A stretch of 64,000 bases of DNA. It comes from Bradyrhizobium hereditatis. GTDB taxonomy: Bacteria; Pseudomonadota; Alphaproteobacteria; Rhizobiales; Xanthobacteraceae. Shown piece after piece: positions 42,888 to 51,361 of this stretch. The position numbers and the translations under genes are program-made. Below the pieces are notes generated by a model. It made no database searches. It was not told the DNA's origin and saw only the letters and a list, made by a program, of their open reading frames with translations. Numbering within the stretch: position 1 is the first letter of the stretch; each line of letters starts with the position of its first letter. The DNA is taken from contig NZ_JAGKJK010000007.1 of NCBI RefSeq assembly GCF_020329435.1, forward strand, positions 124,001 through 188,000. Direction: 5' to 3'.

Positions 42888-43715
42888 ATGAGCGAAACGC
42901 AGCTGCGAGAGCAGGCCGCCCATTGGTGGCGGACCTCCATATGCGACATTGCGCCCGGGCGGATCGCCTATCGCGGATACACGATCGAGGAATTGATTGA
43001 TCAGATTTCCTTCCCCGCAATGATCTGGTTGATGCTGCGCGGCGAGTTACCCACACCGGCGCAGGAGCGGCTGTTGCAGGCTGCACTGGTTGCATCAGTG
43101 GATCATGGCCCGCATGCACCTTCTATCGCCATCGCGCAGATGGCTGTCAGTTGTGGGCTGCCGCTCAATGGCGCGATGGCTTCCGCGATCAACACGCTCG
43201 GCGACCTGCATGGCGGAGCGGGGGAGCAGGCGATCGAGCTCTACGACGAGGTCCTACGACGGAGCGAGACCAAGGATATGGATGAGGCTGCCGCTGAGGC
43301 AATCGATCATTTCACCACCACGCGAAGCAAATATCTGCCCGGCTTCGGTCACCGGTTTCATCCCGTCGACCCGCGCGCTGACCCGCTGCTCGCACTAGTC
43401 GATGCCGCGGTCAGTGATGCTGCCGTCAGCGGTCGCTACGCCAGCGCTGCGCGCGCGATCGAGCGCGTCATGCGCGAGCGCAAAGGTAAGCTCATCCCGA
43501 TGAACGTCGATGGAGCCACTGCAGTCATCTACGCGGAGCTGGGCTTTGCTCCACCCCTAGCCCGCGGCATCTTCTGCTTGTCACGCGCGGTAGGCATCCT
43601 GGCGCATGCATGGGAGCAGACCGGACGCAAGGACCGCAATAAAGGGCCAATGCCCAAGCAGTTCGCCTACAAATATCAGGGGCAGCCAAAGCGCAGCCTG
43701 AAAGAAGCGCCATGA
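42888..43715 (+). CDS. Citryl-CoA lyase / citrate synthase family protein
   Basis: A 275-residue member of the citrate synthase superfamily, shorter than true citrate synthase and similar to stand-alone citryl-CoA lyases. Conserved parts are GRIAYRGYTIEELI, LGDLHGGAGEQAIEL (first His), LPGFGHRFHPVDPRADPLL (second His) and NVDGATAVIYAELGF (catalytic Asp region). The ATG at 42888 has a GGAG site; the frame also has a TTG at 42876. It probably splits a 3-hydroxyacyl-CoA product of the upstream CoA-transferase into acetyl-CoA and a keto acid. Confidence 0.82.
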   Translation: MSETQLREQAAHWWRTSICDIAPGRIAYRGYTIEELIDQISFPAMIWLMLRGELPTPAQERLLQAALVASVDHGPHAPSIAIAQMAVSCGLPLNGAMASAINTLGDLHGGAGEQAIELYDEVLRRSETKDMDEAAAEAIDHFTTTRSKYLPGFGHRFHPVDPRADPLLALVDAAVSDAAVSGRYASAARAIERVMRERKGKLIPMNVDGATAVIYAELGFAPPLARGIFCLSRAVGILAHAWEQTGRKDRNKGPMPKQFAYKYQGQPKRSLKEAP

Positions 43716-43799
43716 TCTACCTTGAGGGACTGCCCCAACTCATCCAAACCCGCGCCTTTCAGCCGTGCCGCCAAATTTCGCCGGCCCGGAGTCCGCTCC

Positions 43800-44163
43800 G
43801 ATTGGACGGACGTCAACCGTGGAGGCAAGCCCGGCTGACTGCTTCATCGAGGAGCTGTCGTTCGATGCGTCTGGAAATCTTCATCTTGTCGATGTTCCCT
43901 TGGCCGCATCTTCAGCATTGCACCCGATAGCTTCTGATCCTTGATCATCGAATCGAGGTTGGCCGAATGGGTTGAAGATTGCGCTGATGGCCACGTTCTG
44001 GTCGCCGACTACATGAATGGGCTCATGCGAGCTTAATGCTGGTCGCGGCATAATCCATTACTCGGTCACCTGTATTCCGAGTCGTTCATGGGCGCAACGG
44101 CCTGTGTATCGCCTCAATCGTCGACATCTACTTTAACGATCAAGGTTACGAAGACTATGACTA
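43800..44163 (+). pseudogene. SMP-30/gluconolactonase-like remnant
   Basis: Fragments in several frames: ADCFIEELSFDASGNLHLVDV, then CADGHVLVADYMNGLMRA, then LYSESFMG and RNGLCIASIVDIYFNDQGYED before a stop. These match successive blades of an SMP-30-type beta-propeller lactonase. No continuous frame exists. It may once have belonged to the CoA-transferase/lyase pathway. Confidence 0.6.
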
Positions 44164-44539
44164 AGATCTTATCGTCTGAATCGGTGAGCCGCTCAAAAAG
44201 GTTGTGATCCAGGCTGAGCGCATCGCAGCGCCGGGACCGATATTAAGCTGAAAAACGTTCGCCCTGCGACTTGGCGGGGTTGCGCGAGCCAACGCCGTGC
44301 CGCGGGCCACTGGTCACTAACGTCCGTAACACCCGCGCACTGGCGCATCTGGCTCAAGGCGCAGAGCCGCCGCTTAGTGCCCGCCAAAGCTTCGCCGGGT
44401 GATCGCGGCACGGATTTGATCTAATTTGATGCCATTACCTGCCCTAAGGCATCTGCTTAGTATCTATCAGACTCGTAGAAGGTGACGATTCGCTTCCGTG
44501 CGTTGAGCTGGCAAGTGTGCGACACGCTCTCCGATATGC
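44164..44539. other. Spacer with nothing recognised
   Basis: Lies between the lactonase remnant and the end of pabA. Only short, unconvincing open frames. Confidence 0.5.
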
Positions 44540-45123
44540 TCACGATTGGCAAATCTCTGCGAGTCGCAAGAAGTTCATCAGTAGCACCTGCCCTTGTTGG
44601 GTAAGTATCGATTCCGGGTGGAACTGTACGCCATAGGTCGGGTGGGAGCGATGTGCGAGGGCCATGATCTCGCCCTCATCCGAACGCGCTGTTACCGTTA
44701 GTTGCAGTGCGCATGACTCATCGAGCTCAACAACAAGAGAATGGTAGCGGCCAACGCAAAGTGGGAGGGGAGGTCCTTGAACAGTCCGCGGCCGTCATGG
44801 GTGACGTATGAGGACCGGCCGTGCATCGGACGACGGGCACGCGCGACGCGTCCGCCGAACACGCTCCCAATACACTGATGTCCGAGGCAGATGCCGAGAA
44901 TTGGGAGATGACCTGACAGCTCGCGGATTACGGTTGTCGACAGTCCGGCCTCCATTGGCGTGCAGGGACCGGGGGAGAGGACCAGGGCGTGCGGCTTGAG
45001 GCAGGCAAGATCGCTGACGCTGACGACGTCATTCCGGATCACTGCCGTTGCGGCACCCAGCTGGCGAAAATAGCGGGCAATGTTGAAGACAAAGGAGTCG
45101 TAGTTGTCGATGATGACAATCAA
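44540..45123 (-). pseudogene. pabA: Aminodeoxychorismate/anthranilate synthase glutaminase subunit, one frameshift
   Basis: The first frame gives MIVIIDNYDSFVFNIARYF, PGPCTPMEAGLS and the catalytic Cys in GICLGHQCIGSVFGG. Near 44755 the reading frame shifts; the continuation GRYHSLVVELDESCALQL and YGVQFHPESILTQQGQ, with the catalytic His/Glu, is in another frame and ends at a proper stop. The joined protein would be about 194 residues, normal for PabA/TrpG. As written it is truncated after the Cys and would lack the triad. Four-base overlap with pabB. Confidence 0.85.
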
Positions 45124-46514
45124 GATGCACCAGGTGTGTCAGCACGAAACGCGTCAAATATGCGCTGCGCCTTGGCGAGCGTCTCCTCGTATTCGGCCTC
45201 TGGATCCGACATGGCCGTGATCCCGCTCCCTGCATGAAATAGAGCCAAGTCATCGTCGATCGTGACCGTGCGGATCGCGATATTTGTATCCATGTGCCCG
45301 TTGAAGCCGATAAAGCCGATCGCCCCGCAATAGACCTCTCGCGCCAACCGCTCGATCTCTGCAATGATCTCCATCGATCGCACCTTGGGCGCCCCGGTGA
45401 TGGAGCCGCCGGGAAAGCAAGCTCGCAATAAGGTGACGGCGTCTTCAGCTACGGCAAGTTCACCCGTCACGGTGGACACGAGGTGGTGCACTGAGGCATA
45501 GGATTCCAGGGCACACAGCGCTGGAACCTCGACCGAGTGCGGCGTGCAAACGCGTGACAGATCGTTGCGCAGGAGGTCGACGATCATGGTGTTCTCGGCA
45601 CGGTCCTTTTCGGACGCGAGGAGGAGTTCAGCGCGGCGCCGGTCGTCTTCGGAATCAGCGGAGCGCGCGATCGTGCCCTTGATCGGCCGCGTTTCGACCT
45701 GCCGTCCATCAAGCTTGAGGAATCGTTCCGGCGAGCTCGAGGCAATGGTCAGCTTGCCGTACCGCAGGAGGGCTGCAAAGGGAGCCGGGTTCAATGACCG
45801 CAACTGGCAATAGAAGGCCAGCGGATCAAATGAGCTCGATAAGCGGGCGCTGAAGCGCTGCGCAATGTTCGCTTGGAAGACGTCGCCAGCCAGAATCAAG
45901 TCGATGACGCGCTGCACCGCCGCAATGTAGCCCTCACGGCTGAAGTTAGAATGCCATGCGCCCGCTGTGGCGGGGAAGTCATTCCGCGGCGTCCTTGGGC
46001 GGTCGAGCAGCGCTGCAAACTCATCGGCCCGACGACGTGCACGCTCGCGCCGTCGTGCGGGATCCTGCTCCGGCCATCCGGTCGAGACGATCCAGCATCT
46101 GTCGTCACGGTGGTCGAAGCTGATGACCACGTCATAGAAATGCAGGATAGATTGCGGAAACCTCTGACCGGAGATTGCCGGCGCGGGCAGTCGCTCCAGT
46201 GTCCTGTTCAGATCATAAGCAAAGAAGCCGGCCGCACCGCCCTGGAACGGCGGCAGATCAGGACGATGCTCTTCTGGGCACCTCGCGAGCAGGGTGCGAA
46301 GAGCTCGCCACGGATCGCCCGCGAGAGCCTCTGTGTTGTAACTCGCCTGTCCGTCCGTGACCGTATAGGTGCTGAACGGCTCGCAGCTCAGATAGGAATA
46401 GCGCCCAAGCAGCTCATGCGTTGCCGCGCTGTCAAGAAACGTCAGGTGCGCTCGATGCGCGAGACAGCGCATCGCGGTGACAGGCTCAATCCACCGCAGT
46501 TCGCGGACGTGCAT
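45120..46514 (-). CDS. pabB: Aminodeoxychorismate synthase component I
   Basis: A 464-residue chorismate-binding enzyme started at MHVRELRWIEPVTAM (46514). The PIKGT motif (RQVETRPIKGTIARS) favours aminodeoxychorismate synthase over anthranilate synthase. Other family parts are DVFQANIAQRF, ENTMIVDLLRNDLSR, FPGGSITGAPKVRSMEII and YCGAIGFIGF. With PabA it makes 4-amino-4-deoxychorismate for folate. Its partner subunit is frameshifted, so in this strain it would need free ammonia or another glutaminase. Confidence 0.9.
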   Translation of the reverse strand: MHVRELRWIEPVTAMRCLAHRAHLTFLDSAATHELLGRYSYLSCEPFSTYTVTDGQASYNTEALAGDPWRALRTLLARCPEEHRPDLPPFQGGAAGFFAYDLNRTLERLPAPAISGQRFPQSILHFYDVVISFDHRDDRCWIVSTGWPEQDPARRRERARRRADEFAALLDRPRTPRNDFPATAGAWHSNFSREGYIAAVQRVIDLILAGDVFQANIAQRFSARLSSSFDPLAFYCQLRSLNPAPFAALLRYGKLTIASSSPERFLKLDGRQVETRPIKGTIARSADSEDDRRRAELLLASEKDRAENTMIVDLLRNDLSRVCTPHSVEVPALCALESYASVHHLVSTVTGELAVAEDAVTLLRACFPGGSITGAPKVRSMEIIAEIERLAREVYCGAIGFIGFNGHMDTNIAIRTVTIDDDLALFHAGSGITAMSDPEAEYEETLAKAQRIFDAFRADTPGAS

Positions 46515-46616
46515 CGCCTTGTCAGTCACCGACAACGGGCGTGCTGGTGGGACGCGCTGCGATTGCGAATCCCACCCTCGTCTGGCACCCACAAGCTTTT
46601 GAGACCGATTGCCAGA

Positions 46617-46976
46617 TTAACCCCCGCCAGTTGACCCGAAGCGCTCACTAACTTCGCTTATCGCTGCCGTCGAGGCGAACCGCGCATCGGCTGATACATT
46701 ATAGTCGGCCGCGAACCGTAGCTCCCGAAGGGGGCGTACCCGCCTGATCGATTCCTGATACAGATCATGCGCTTTGTACGCCGCCAGCTCCGTCTCGTTG
46801 TCGAACTCACCATACACCACCACGTCGATCTCGTTACCGAGCTGGTCGGTCTTGCAATTGCGCGCAATCTCGAGCCGACGTGCATGCGGGATTGTGGTGA
46901 GAACCGATAGGCCTTCGATGATTTGCTCGATATGGGCCTGATCCTTGGCGCTGAACAAGACGATGTGACGAATCAT
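46617..46976 (-). CDS. Dabb (stress-responsive alpha/beta barrel) protein
   Basis: A 119-residue protein starting MIRHIVLFSAKDQAHIEQII, a typical Dabb opening, with VVVYGEFDNETELAAYKAHDLYQ in the middle. Dabb proteins are small ferredoxin-like dimers, some with enzymatic roles. The start at 46976 was chosen because the longer frame to 47153 adds an Arg-rich, non-conserved leader. It lies between bioR and pabB on the same strand. Confidence 0.75.
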   Translation of the reverse strand: MIRHIVLFSAKDQAHIEQIIEGLSVLTTIPHARRLEIARNCKTDQLGNEIDVVVYGEFDNETELAAYKAHDLYQESIRRVRPLRELRFAADYNVSADARFASTAAISEVSERFGSTGGG

Positions 46977-47149
46977 GGGTGGCCTTAAGGAGTGATGTCG
47001 CAAGGAGGTCGCTTTACTATCTTGGGACCGACCCCGCTGCAACGGGGCCGCAGCCGCAAGCCGCGTCGCGCGGCAAAAAGGTCGGAGGTTTGGCGCTCTT
47101 GCGCTTTGCCCCGGGGTTTGCAACGGACCTCGCCAGATCTCGTTCGCGG

Positions 47150-47785
47150 TCATGACGAGGGAAGGGCAAGGCGCTCAATGGTTTGAATGTGGCGCGCGAG
47201 CAGACTACAGGCTTGATCGACGTTGCGCGCCCGCAGGGCTTGCAAAATCAGGCGGTGATCCTGATTGGACCGCGGTCGCCAGCCGCTACTGCGCGCCATC
47301 GCGAACACGAGTCGTGAATTTGCAAGCTGTAGTCCGTCAAGGCTCGCGAGCAGGCGCGGCATCGCGCAGGGCGCCACCAGCGCGTGGTGAAAAGCGCGGT
47401 TGGCCATTTCAAACTCCTGAATGGTCTGGGCGGCGTCTCCTTCAATCAGAGCGAGCTCGATCCGTGCCAAATGGCTAGAGGTGAGCTTTGGCGCCGCATT
47501 GCGCAACGCGACCACTTCGAGCGCGGCGCGCATCTCGGCGATCTCCTTCACGGAATTGATATTAAGTGGGGCAACTCGCACACCGCGACGGGGCACGGCG
47601 ACGACAAGATGTTGGGCCTGAAGTTGCCGAAAGGCCTCGCGCACCGGGACGTGGCTCGAATTGAATTCTCGCGCAATATGGTCCTGCCGGAGTGGGGCGT
47701 CCGGCTGCAGCTCGCCGCTGATGATGCGCTCGCCGATTGCCTCTGCGATGCGCCCCGCGGTCGTCGTATTCTCGTCGTCAGTCAT
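47150..47785 (-). CDS. bioR: GntR/FCD family regulator, probable biotin repressor BioR
   Basis: A 211-residue protein: winged HTH QPDAPLRQDHIAREFNSSHVPVREAFRQLQAQHLVVAVPRRGVRV, then an FCD ligand domain (ALEVVALRNAAP, RAFHHALVAPCAMPRL, QDHRLILQAL). BioR controls biotin genes in many alphaproteobacteria. Two overlapping BioR-like boxes lie on its own start, and another lies ahead of bioB 260 bases away, so both position and sites support the name. A general FCD regulator remains possible. Confidence 0.82.
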   Translation of the reverse strand: MTDDENTTTAGRIAEAIGERIISGELQPDAPLRQDHIAREFNSSHVPVREAFRQLQAQHLVVAVPRRGVRVAPLNINSVKEIAEMRAALEVVALRNAAPKLTSSHLARIELALIEGDAAQTIQEFEMANRAFHHALVAPCAMPRLLASLDGLQLANSRLVFAMARSSGWRPRSNQDHRLILQALRARNVDQACSLLARHIQTIERLALPSS

Positions 47786-47801
47786 TATAGATTATCTATC
47801 A
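47785..47801. promoter_or_regulatory. Two overlapping BioR-type boxes at bioR
   Basis: TTATAGATTA and TTATCTATCA each match the known TTATMKATAA consensus in nine of ten positions. They overlap to form the palindrome ATAGATTATCTAT (47787-47799). They lie directly on the bioR start codon, suggesting autorepression. Confidence 0.65.
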
Positions 47802-48041
47802 TAAACGTTTGCACTCGGGAAGCAGGCGAGTGCCCGGCCATGCGCAATGGCCAGGCGTCAAGATCTAAGAGGTGCCCTCATTTTGCGGCATTTCTCCAAA
47901 CTTTGGCTGATTTCGCGGTCTTTACGCGCCAACACACTTTACACCATTGCGTTGAGCGCTAATTGGGGCGCCTGCACGCCGCTCCAAGAGTTCTTGAAGG
48001 TCATCTCCTGAACGTCCAAGTACTGTTGCCGTGAGCAGTTG

Positions 48042-48070
48042 TCATAGATTATAGCTTCCATTATCTACGG
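48042..48070. promoter_or_regulatory. BioR-type box ahead of bioB
   Basis: TCATAGATTA (eight of ten positions) and, 10 bases later, TTATCTACGG (seven of ten) lie 10-38 bases before the bioB ATG. Weaker than the site at bioR but correctly placed to repress the operon. Confidence 0.5.
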
Positions 48071-48079
48071 TAATCGCTG

Positions 48080-49091
48080 ATGGGAAAGCAAATCTTAATG
48101 GTTGGTGGAGCGGGAGCGCAACGGAACGAAGGCGGCAACAACGCGCCGGTTCGCAGTAACTGGGAGCGCGCCGAGGCCGAAGCACTTTATGGCCTGCCGT
48201 TTGCCGACCTGATGTTTCGGGCGCAGAGCGTTCATCGCGAGAACTTCGATCCAAATCACGTCGAAACCGCAAGCCTGCTCAGCATCAAGACCGGCGGCTG
48301 TCCCGAAGACTGCGGCTACTGCGCCCAGAGCGCGTATTATGACACTGGCCTGAAAGCCAGCCGCCTCAAGGCTCGCGCCGATGTGGTCGCCACCGCCCAG
48401 CGCGCCAAGGAGGCCGGCGCGAGCCGCTTCTGCATGGCCGCCGCCTGGCGCAGTCCAAAAGACCGTGATCTCGATCAGGTCTGCGAGATGGTTAGCGCGG
48501 TCAAGGCTCTAGGCATGGAGACCTGCGTCACGCTTGGCATGCTGACGTTGAGGCAGGCCGCGCGGCTCGCTGAGGCCGGGCTCGACTTCTACAATCACAA
48601 CGTCGACACCTCGCCGGAGTTCTACGGCAGAGTCATCACCACTCGCACCTTGCAAGACCGCATCGACACTGGCGCAGGTGCGCAAGGCCGGCATCAAGGT
48701 GTGCAGCGGCGGCATCATCGGCATGGGCGAGTGCGTCGAGGACCGACTCGGCATGCTTGTGCTGCTCGCCAATCTCCAAAAGCATCCGGAAAGCGTGCCG
48801 ATCAACCTCTGGAACGAGGTCAAGGGAGTACCGGTCTACGCCACCGCCGAGCGCCCCGATCCGATCACGCACGTGCGCCTGGTGGCGACGGCCCGGATCA
48901 TGATGCCCAAGAGCGTGGTGCGGTTGTCCGCCGGACGGCAATACATGACCGATGAACTACAGGCGCTGTGTTTTTTGGCCGGCGCGAATTCAATCTTCAT
49001 TGGCGATGTGCTGTTGACCACCGAAAACCCGAAAGCCGACCGGGATGCCAATTTGCTGAACCGGCTCGGTATCACGTCCGGGCTTGCCTGA
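48080..49091 (+). pseudogene. bioB: Biotin synthase, single frameshift
   Basis: Radical-SAM enzyme that inserts sulfur into dethiobiotin. The N-terminal frame carries the SAM-cluster motif GGCPEDCGYCAQS and FYNHNVDTSPEFYG. After DRIDT near 48670 one base is missing; the next frame resumes at AQVRKAGIKVCSGGIIGMGE and runs to the normal end (GANSIFIGDVLLTTENP). The two frames together give a full-length BioB of about 336 residues. As written the protein ends with an unrelated tail and should be inactive. Everything downstream in the operon is intact. Confidence 0.9.
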
Positions 49092-49145
49092 GTAAAGCAG
49101 ACCAGCGGCGAGCACCCCCCGCGGAAACTTCAGTCTAGGTGAACA

Positions 49146-49499
49146 ATGCAGATTACTTTGATGAAAGGTAAAATCCATCGCGCGTCGGTAACCGAAGCCG
49201 ATCTACACTACGACGGCTCGATATCGATCGATCGTACGCTGCTGGATGCGGCGGGATTTTTGATAAACGAACGCGTTGAAATCTATAATATCGAAACCGG
49301 AGCACGCTTTGCTACTTATGTGATCGAGGCGCCCAAGGGCTCTGGCACGATAAGCCTCAACGGTGCGGCCGCTCGAATCGCGATGCCCGGAGAGAAAATC
49401 ATCATCGTTGCATATGCCTCCTTCGATGAGGCGGAAGCGAAAATCTTCAGACCACGCGTTGTTCTGGTTGATCAAGAAAATCGCATCTTACCAGGTTGA
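49146..49499 (+). CDS. panD: Aspartate 1-decarboxylase
   Basis: A 117-residue pyruvoyl enzyme that makes beta-alanine for pantothenate. The self-cleavage site is HYDGSISID, between Gly and Ser, and MKGKIHRASVTEADL and RVEIYNIETGARFATYVI are conserved. It is placed inside the biotin operon, 54 bases after bioB and 78 before bioF, an arrangement I associate with rhizobial symbiosis regions. It links supply of two acyl-carrier cofactors, biotin and CoA. Confidence 0.93.
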   Translation: MQITLMKGKIHRASVTEADLHYDGSISIDRTLLDAAGFLINERVEIYNIETGARFATYVIEAPKGSGTISLNGAAARIAMPGEKIIIVAYASFDEAEAKIFRPRVVLVDQENRILPG

Positions 49500-49577
49500 A
49501 AACATGAAGGCCGATGGATGAAGCCTTCTTGGCTGCCAATGGAATATCTGCGCGTAAATGCGACGTGGGAGTGAAGG

Positions 49578-50732
49578 ATGAGCTCGACCCATGCGGCCAA
49601 AATGAGAAATTTTGCCACGGCCCTGCATGCCTTAAAAGAGGACGACCGGCTGCGCTGCCTCAAGCCGCGCGCTGGCGTCGACTTTTCTTCGAACGATTAT
49701 CTTGCGCTGGCGAGCGCGCCTCGTATGAAAATGGCCGTCGTGGCCGCGCTCGAAGCCGGCACCCCAGTAGGAGCCGGCGGCTCGCGGCTCTTACGCGGCA
49801 ATTGCGAGGAACACGAAAGTCTGGAAGCAGATGCAGCTCAGTTCTTTGGGGCGAAGACGGCCCTTTTCTTTAGCGGCGGCTACTTTGCAAATTTTGCCGT
49901 CCTGACAACGCTGCCGCAGCGGGGCGATCTGCTCGTTCTCGATTCTCTTGTGCACGCGAGCATTCATGAAGGCGCGCGCGCTGGCCGGGCGCAGTTTCGG
50001 ATAAGCGATCACAACGACGCCCAGTCGGTCGAAGACAAAATTCGTGACTGGCGGGTCAAGGGCGGAACGGGCCGGGTCTGGATCGTGGCCGAAAGTCTCT
50101 ACAGCATGGATGGCGATTTCGCACCACTTAAAGATTTGGTCGCGATCGCGGACCGGCACGACGCCTTCCTGATCGTGGATGAGGCCCATGCCACAGGCGT
50201 CTACGGCAGGCAGGGACGGGGGCTCACCGCGCCGTACGAGGGGAGCGAAAATCTCCTGGTCGTTCATACCTGCGGCAAGGCGCTGGGCGCTGCCGGTGCG
50301 CTCGTCACTTGCACACGCGTGCTGCGCGACTTCTTGGTCAATCGTTGTCGCCCGTTTATCTTCGCCACCGCTCCCCCACCGTTGATGGCTGTCGCCGTGC
50401 GGGAAGCACTCTCAATTCTGCAGGAGGAACCTGAGCGTCAGCAGCGTCTGGCCAAGCTGGTCGCCTTCACGCATCGGGAGATTCGTTTGCGCGGTCTGCG
50501 CAGTCCTTCGGACTCGCAGATCGTGCCCTACATCACTGGCGACAACGCCCATACGATGCGGCTCGCCTCTGCACTGCAGGCGCGCGGCTTCGACATACGT
50601 GGAATCCGGCCGCCAACCGTGCCGGCGGGAACGGCACGATTGCGAATTTCACTCACGCTTAACGTCAGGGAAGGTGATGTATCCGAGATGCTTGATGCGT
50701 TGGTCGAAGAGACGTGGGGCGATTCGCGATGA
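49578..50732 (+). CDS. bioF: 8-amino-7-oxononanoate synthase
   Basis: A 384-residue PLP enzyme condensing pimeloyl thioester with alanine, the first committed ring-building step of biotin. Motifs: SSNDYLALASAP, GAGGSRLLRGNCEEHESLE, LIVDEAHATGVYG, and the PLP lysine in VVHTCGKALGAAGAL. Length is normal. The stop codon overlaps the bioD start (ATGA). Confidence 0.93.
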   Translation: MSSTHAAKMRNFATALHALKEDDRLRCLKPRAGVDFSSNDYLALASAPRMKMAVVAALEAGTPVGAGGSRLLRGNCEEHESLEADAAQFFGAKTALFFSGGYFANFAVLTTLPQRGDLLVLDSLVHASIHEGARAGRAQFRISDHNDAQSVEDKIRDWRVKGGTGRVWIVAESLYSMDGDFAPLKDLVAIADRHDAFLIVDEAHATGVYGRQGRGLTAPYEGSENLLVVHTCGKALGAAGALVTCTRVLRDFLVNRCRPFIFATAPPPLMAVAVREALSILQEEPERQQRLAKLVAFTHREIRLRGLRSPSDSQIVPYITGDNAHTMRLASALQARGFDIRGIRPPTVPAGTARLRISLTLNVREGDVSEMLDALVEETWGDSR

Positions 50733-51361
50733 CTCAGCGGATCGTGGTGACAGGCACAGATACCGGGATTGGGAAATCGGTCTTTTCCGCAGGGCTCGCC
50801 AATCTCCTCGGCGCAAACTATTGGAAACCGATTCAGGCCGGCCTTGAAGGAGAGACTGATAGCGAGCTCGTGGCGCGGCTGGGCAGTCTCTCACCCGATC
50901 GCATCGTGCCGGAGCTTTACCGGCTTCGAACGCCCGCTTCGCCCCATTACTCAGCCGAAATCGACGGAGTTCGCATCGACGCAGATGCGATTGATGTGCC
51001 GGACAGCGCGGAGCGCCCGCTCGTGATCGAGGGCGCCGGCGGGCTAATGGTCCCGCTGAGTGGCGGCACACTTTTTGTCGACGTCTTCGAGCGCTGGCGG
51101 CTTCCCGTGGTGCTTTGCGCAAGAACGCGACTTGGCACCATCAATCACGCGCTGCTGTCGATAGAGGCTCTGCGAAAGCGCCAGATCAGCATTCTCGGAA
51201 TTGCATTCATTGGCGAACGAAATTTTGAGCCGGAGAGGGCAATTTGCGAAATTGGACGCGTGCGTTGGTTGGGGCGATTGCCTTGGCTTTCTCCTCTCAC
51301 GGCAAACGCGCTGCAGGCGGTCTTCAAAGACTCGTTTGTCCCTTGGGACTTCAAACCATGA
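50729..51361 (+). CDS. bioD: Dethiobiotin synthetase
   Basis: A 210-residue ATP-dependent carboxylase closing the ureido ring. P-loop GTDTGIGKSVFSAGLA; WKPIQAGLEGETDSE and EGAGGLMVPLSGG are family hallmarks. The ATG at 50729 (overlapping bioF) is preferred to 50714. Its stop overlaps the bioA start, so bioF-bioD-bioA are translationally chained. Confidence 0.92.
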   Translation: MTQRIVVTGTDTGIGKSVFSAGLANLLGANYWKPIQAGLEGETDSELVARLGSLSPDRIVPELYRLRTPASPHYSAEIDGVRIDADAIDVPDSAERPLVIEGAGGLMVPLSGGTLFVDVFERWRLPVVLCARTRLGTINHALLSIEALRKRQISILGIAFIGERNFEPERAICEIGRVRWLGRLPWLSPLTANALQAVFKDSFVPWDFKP

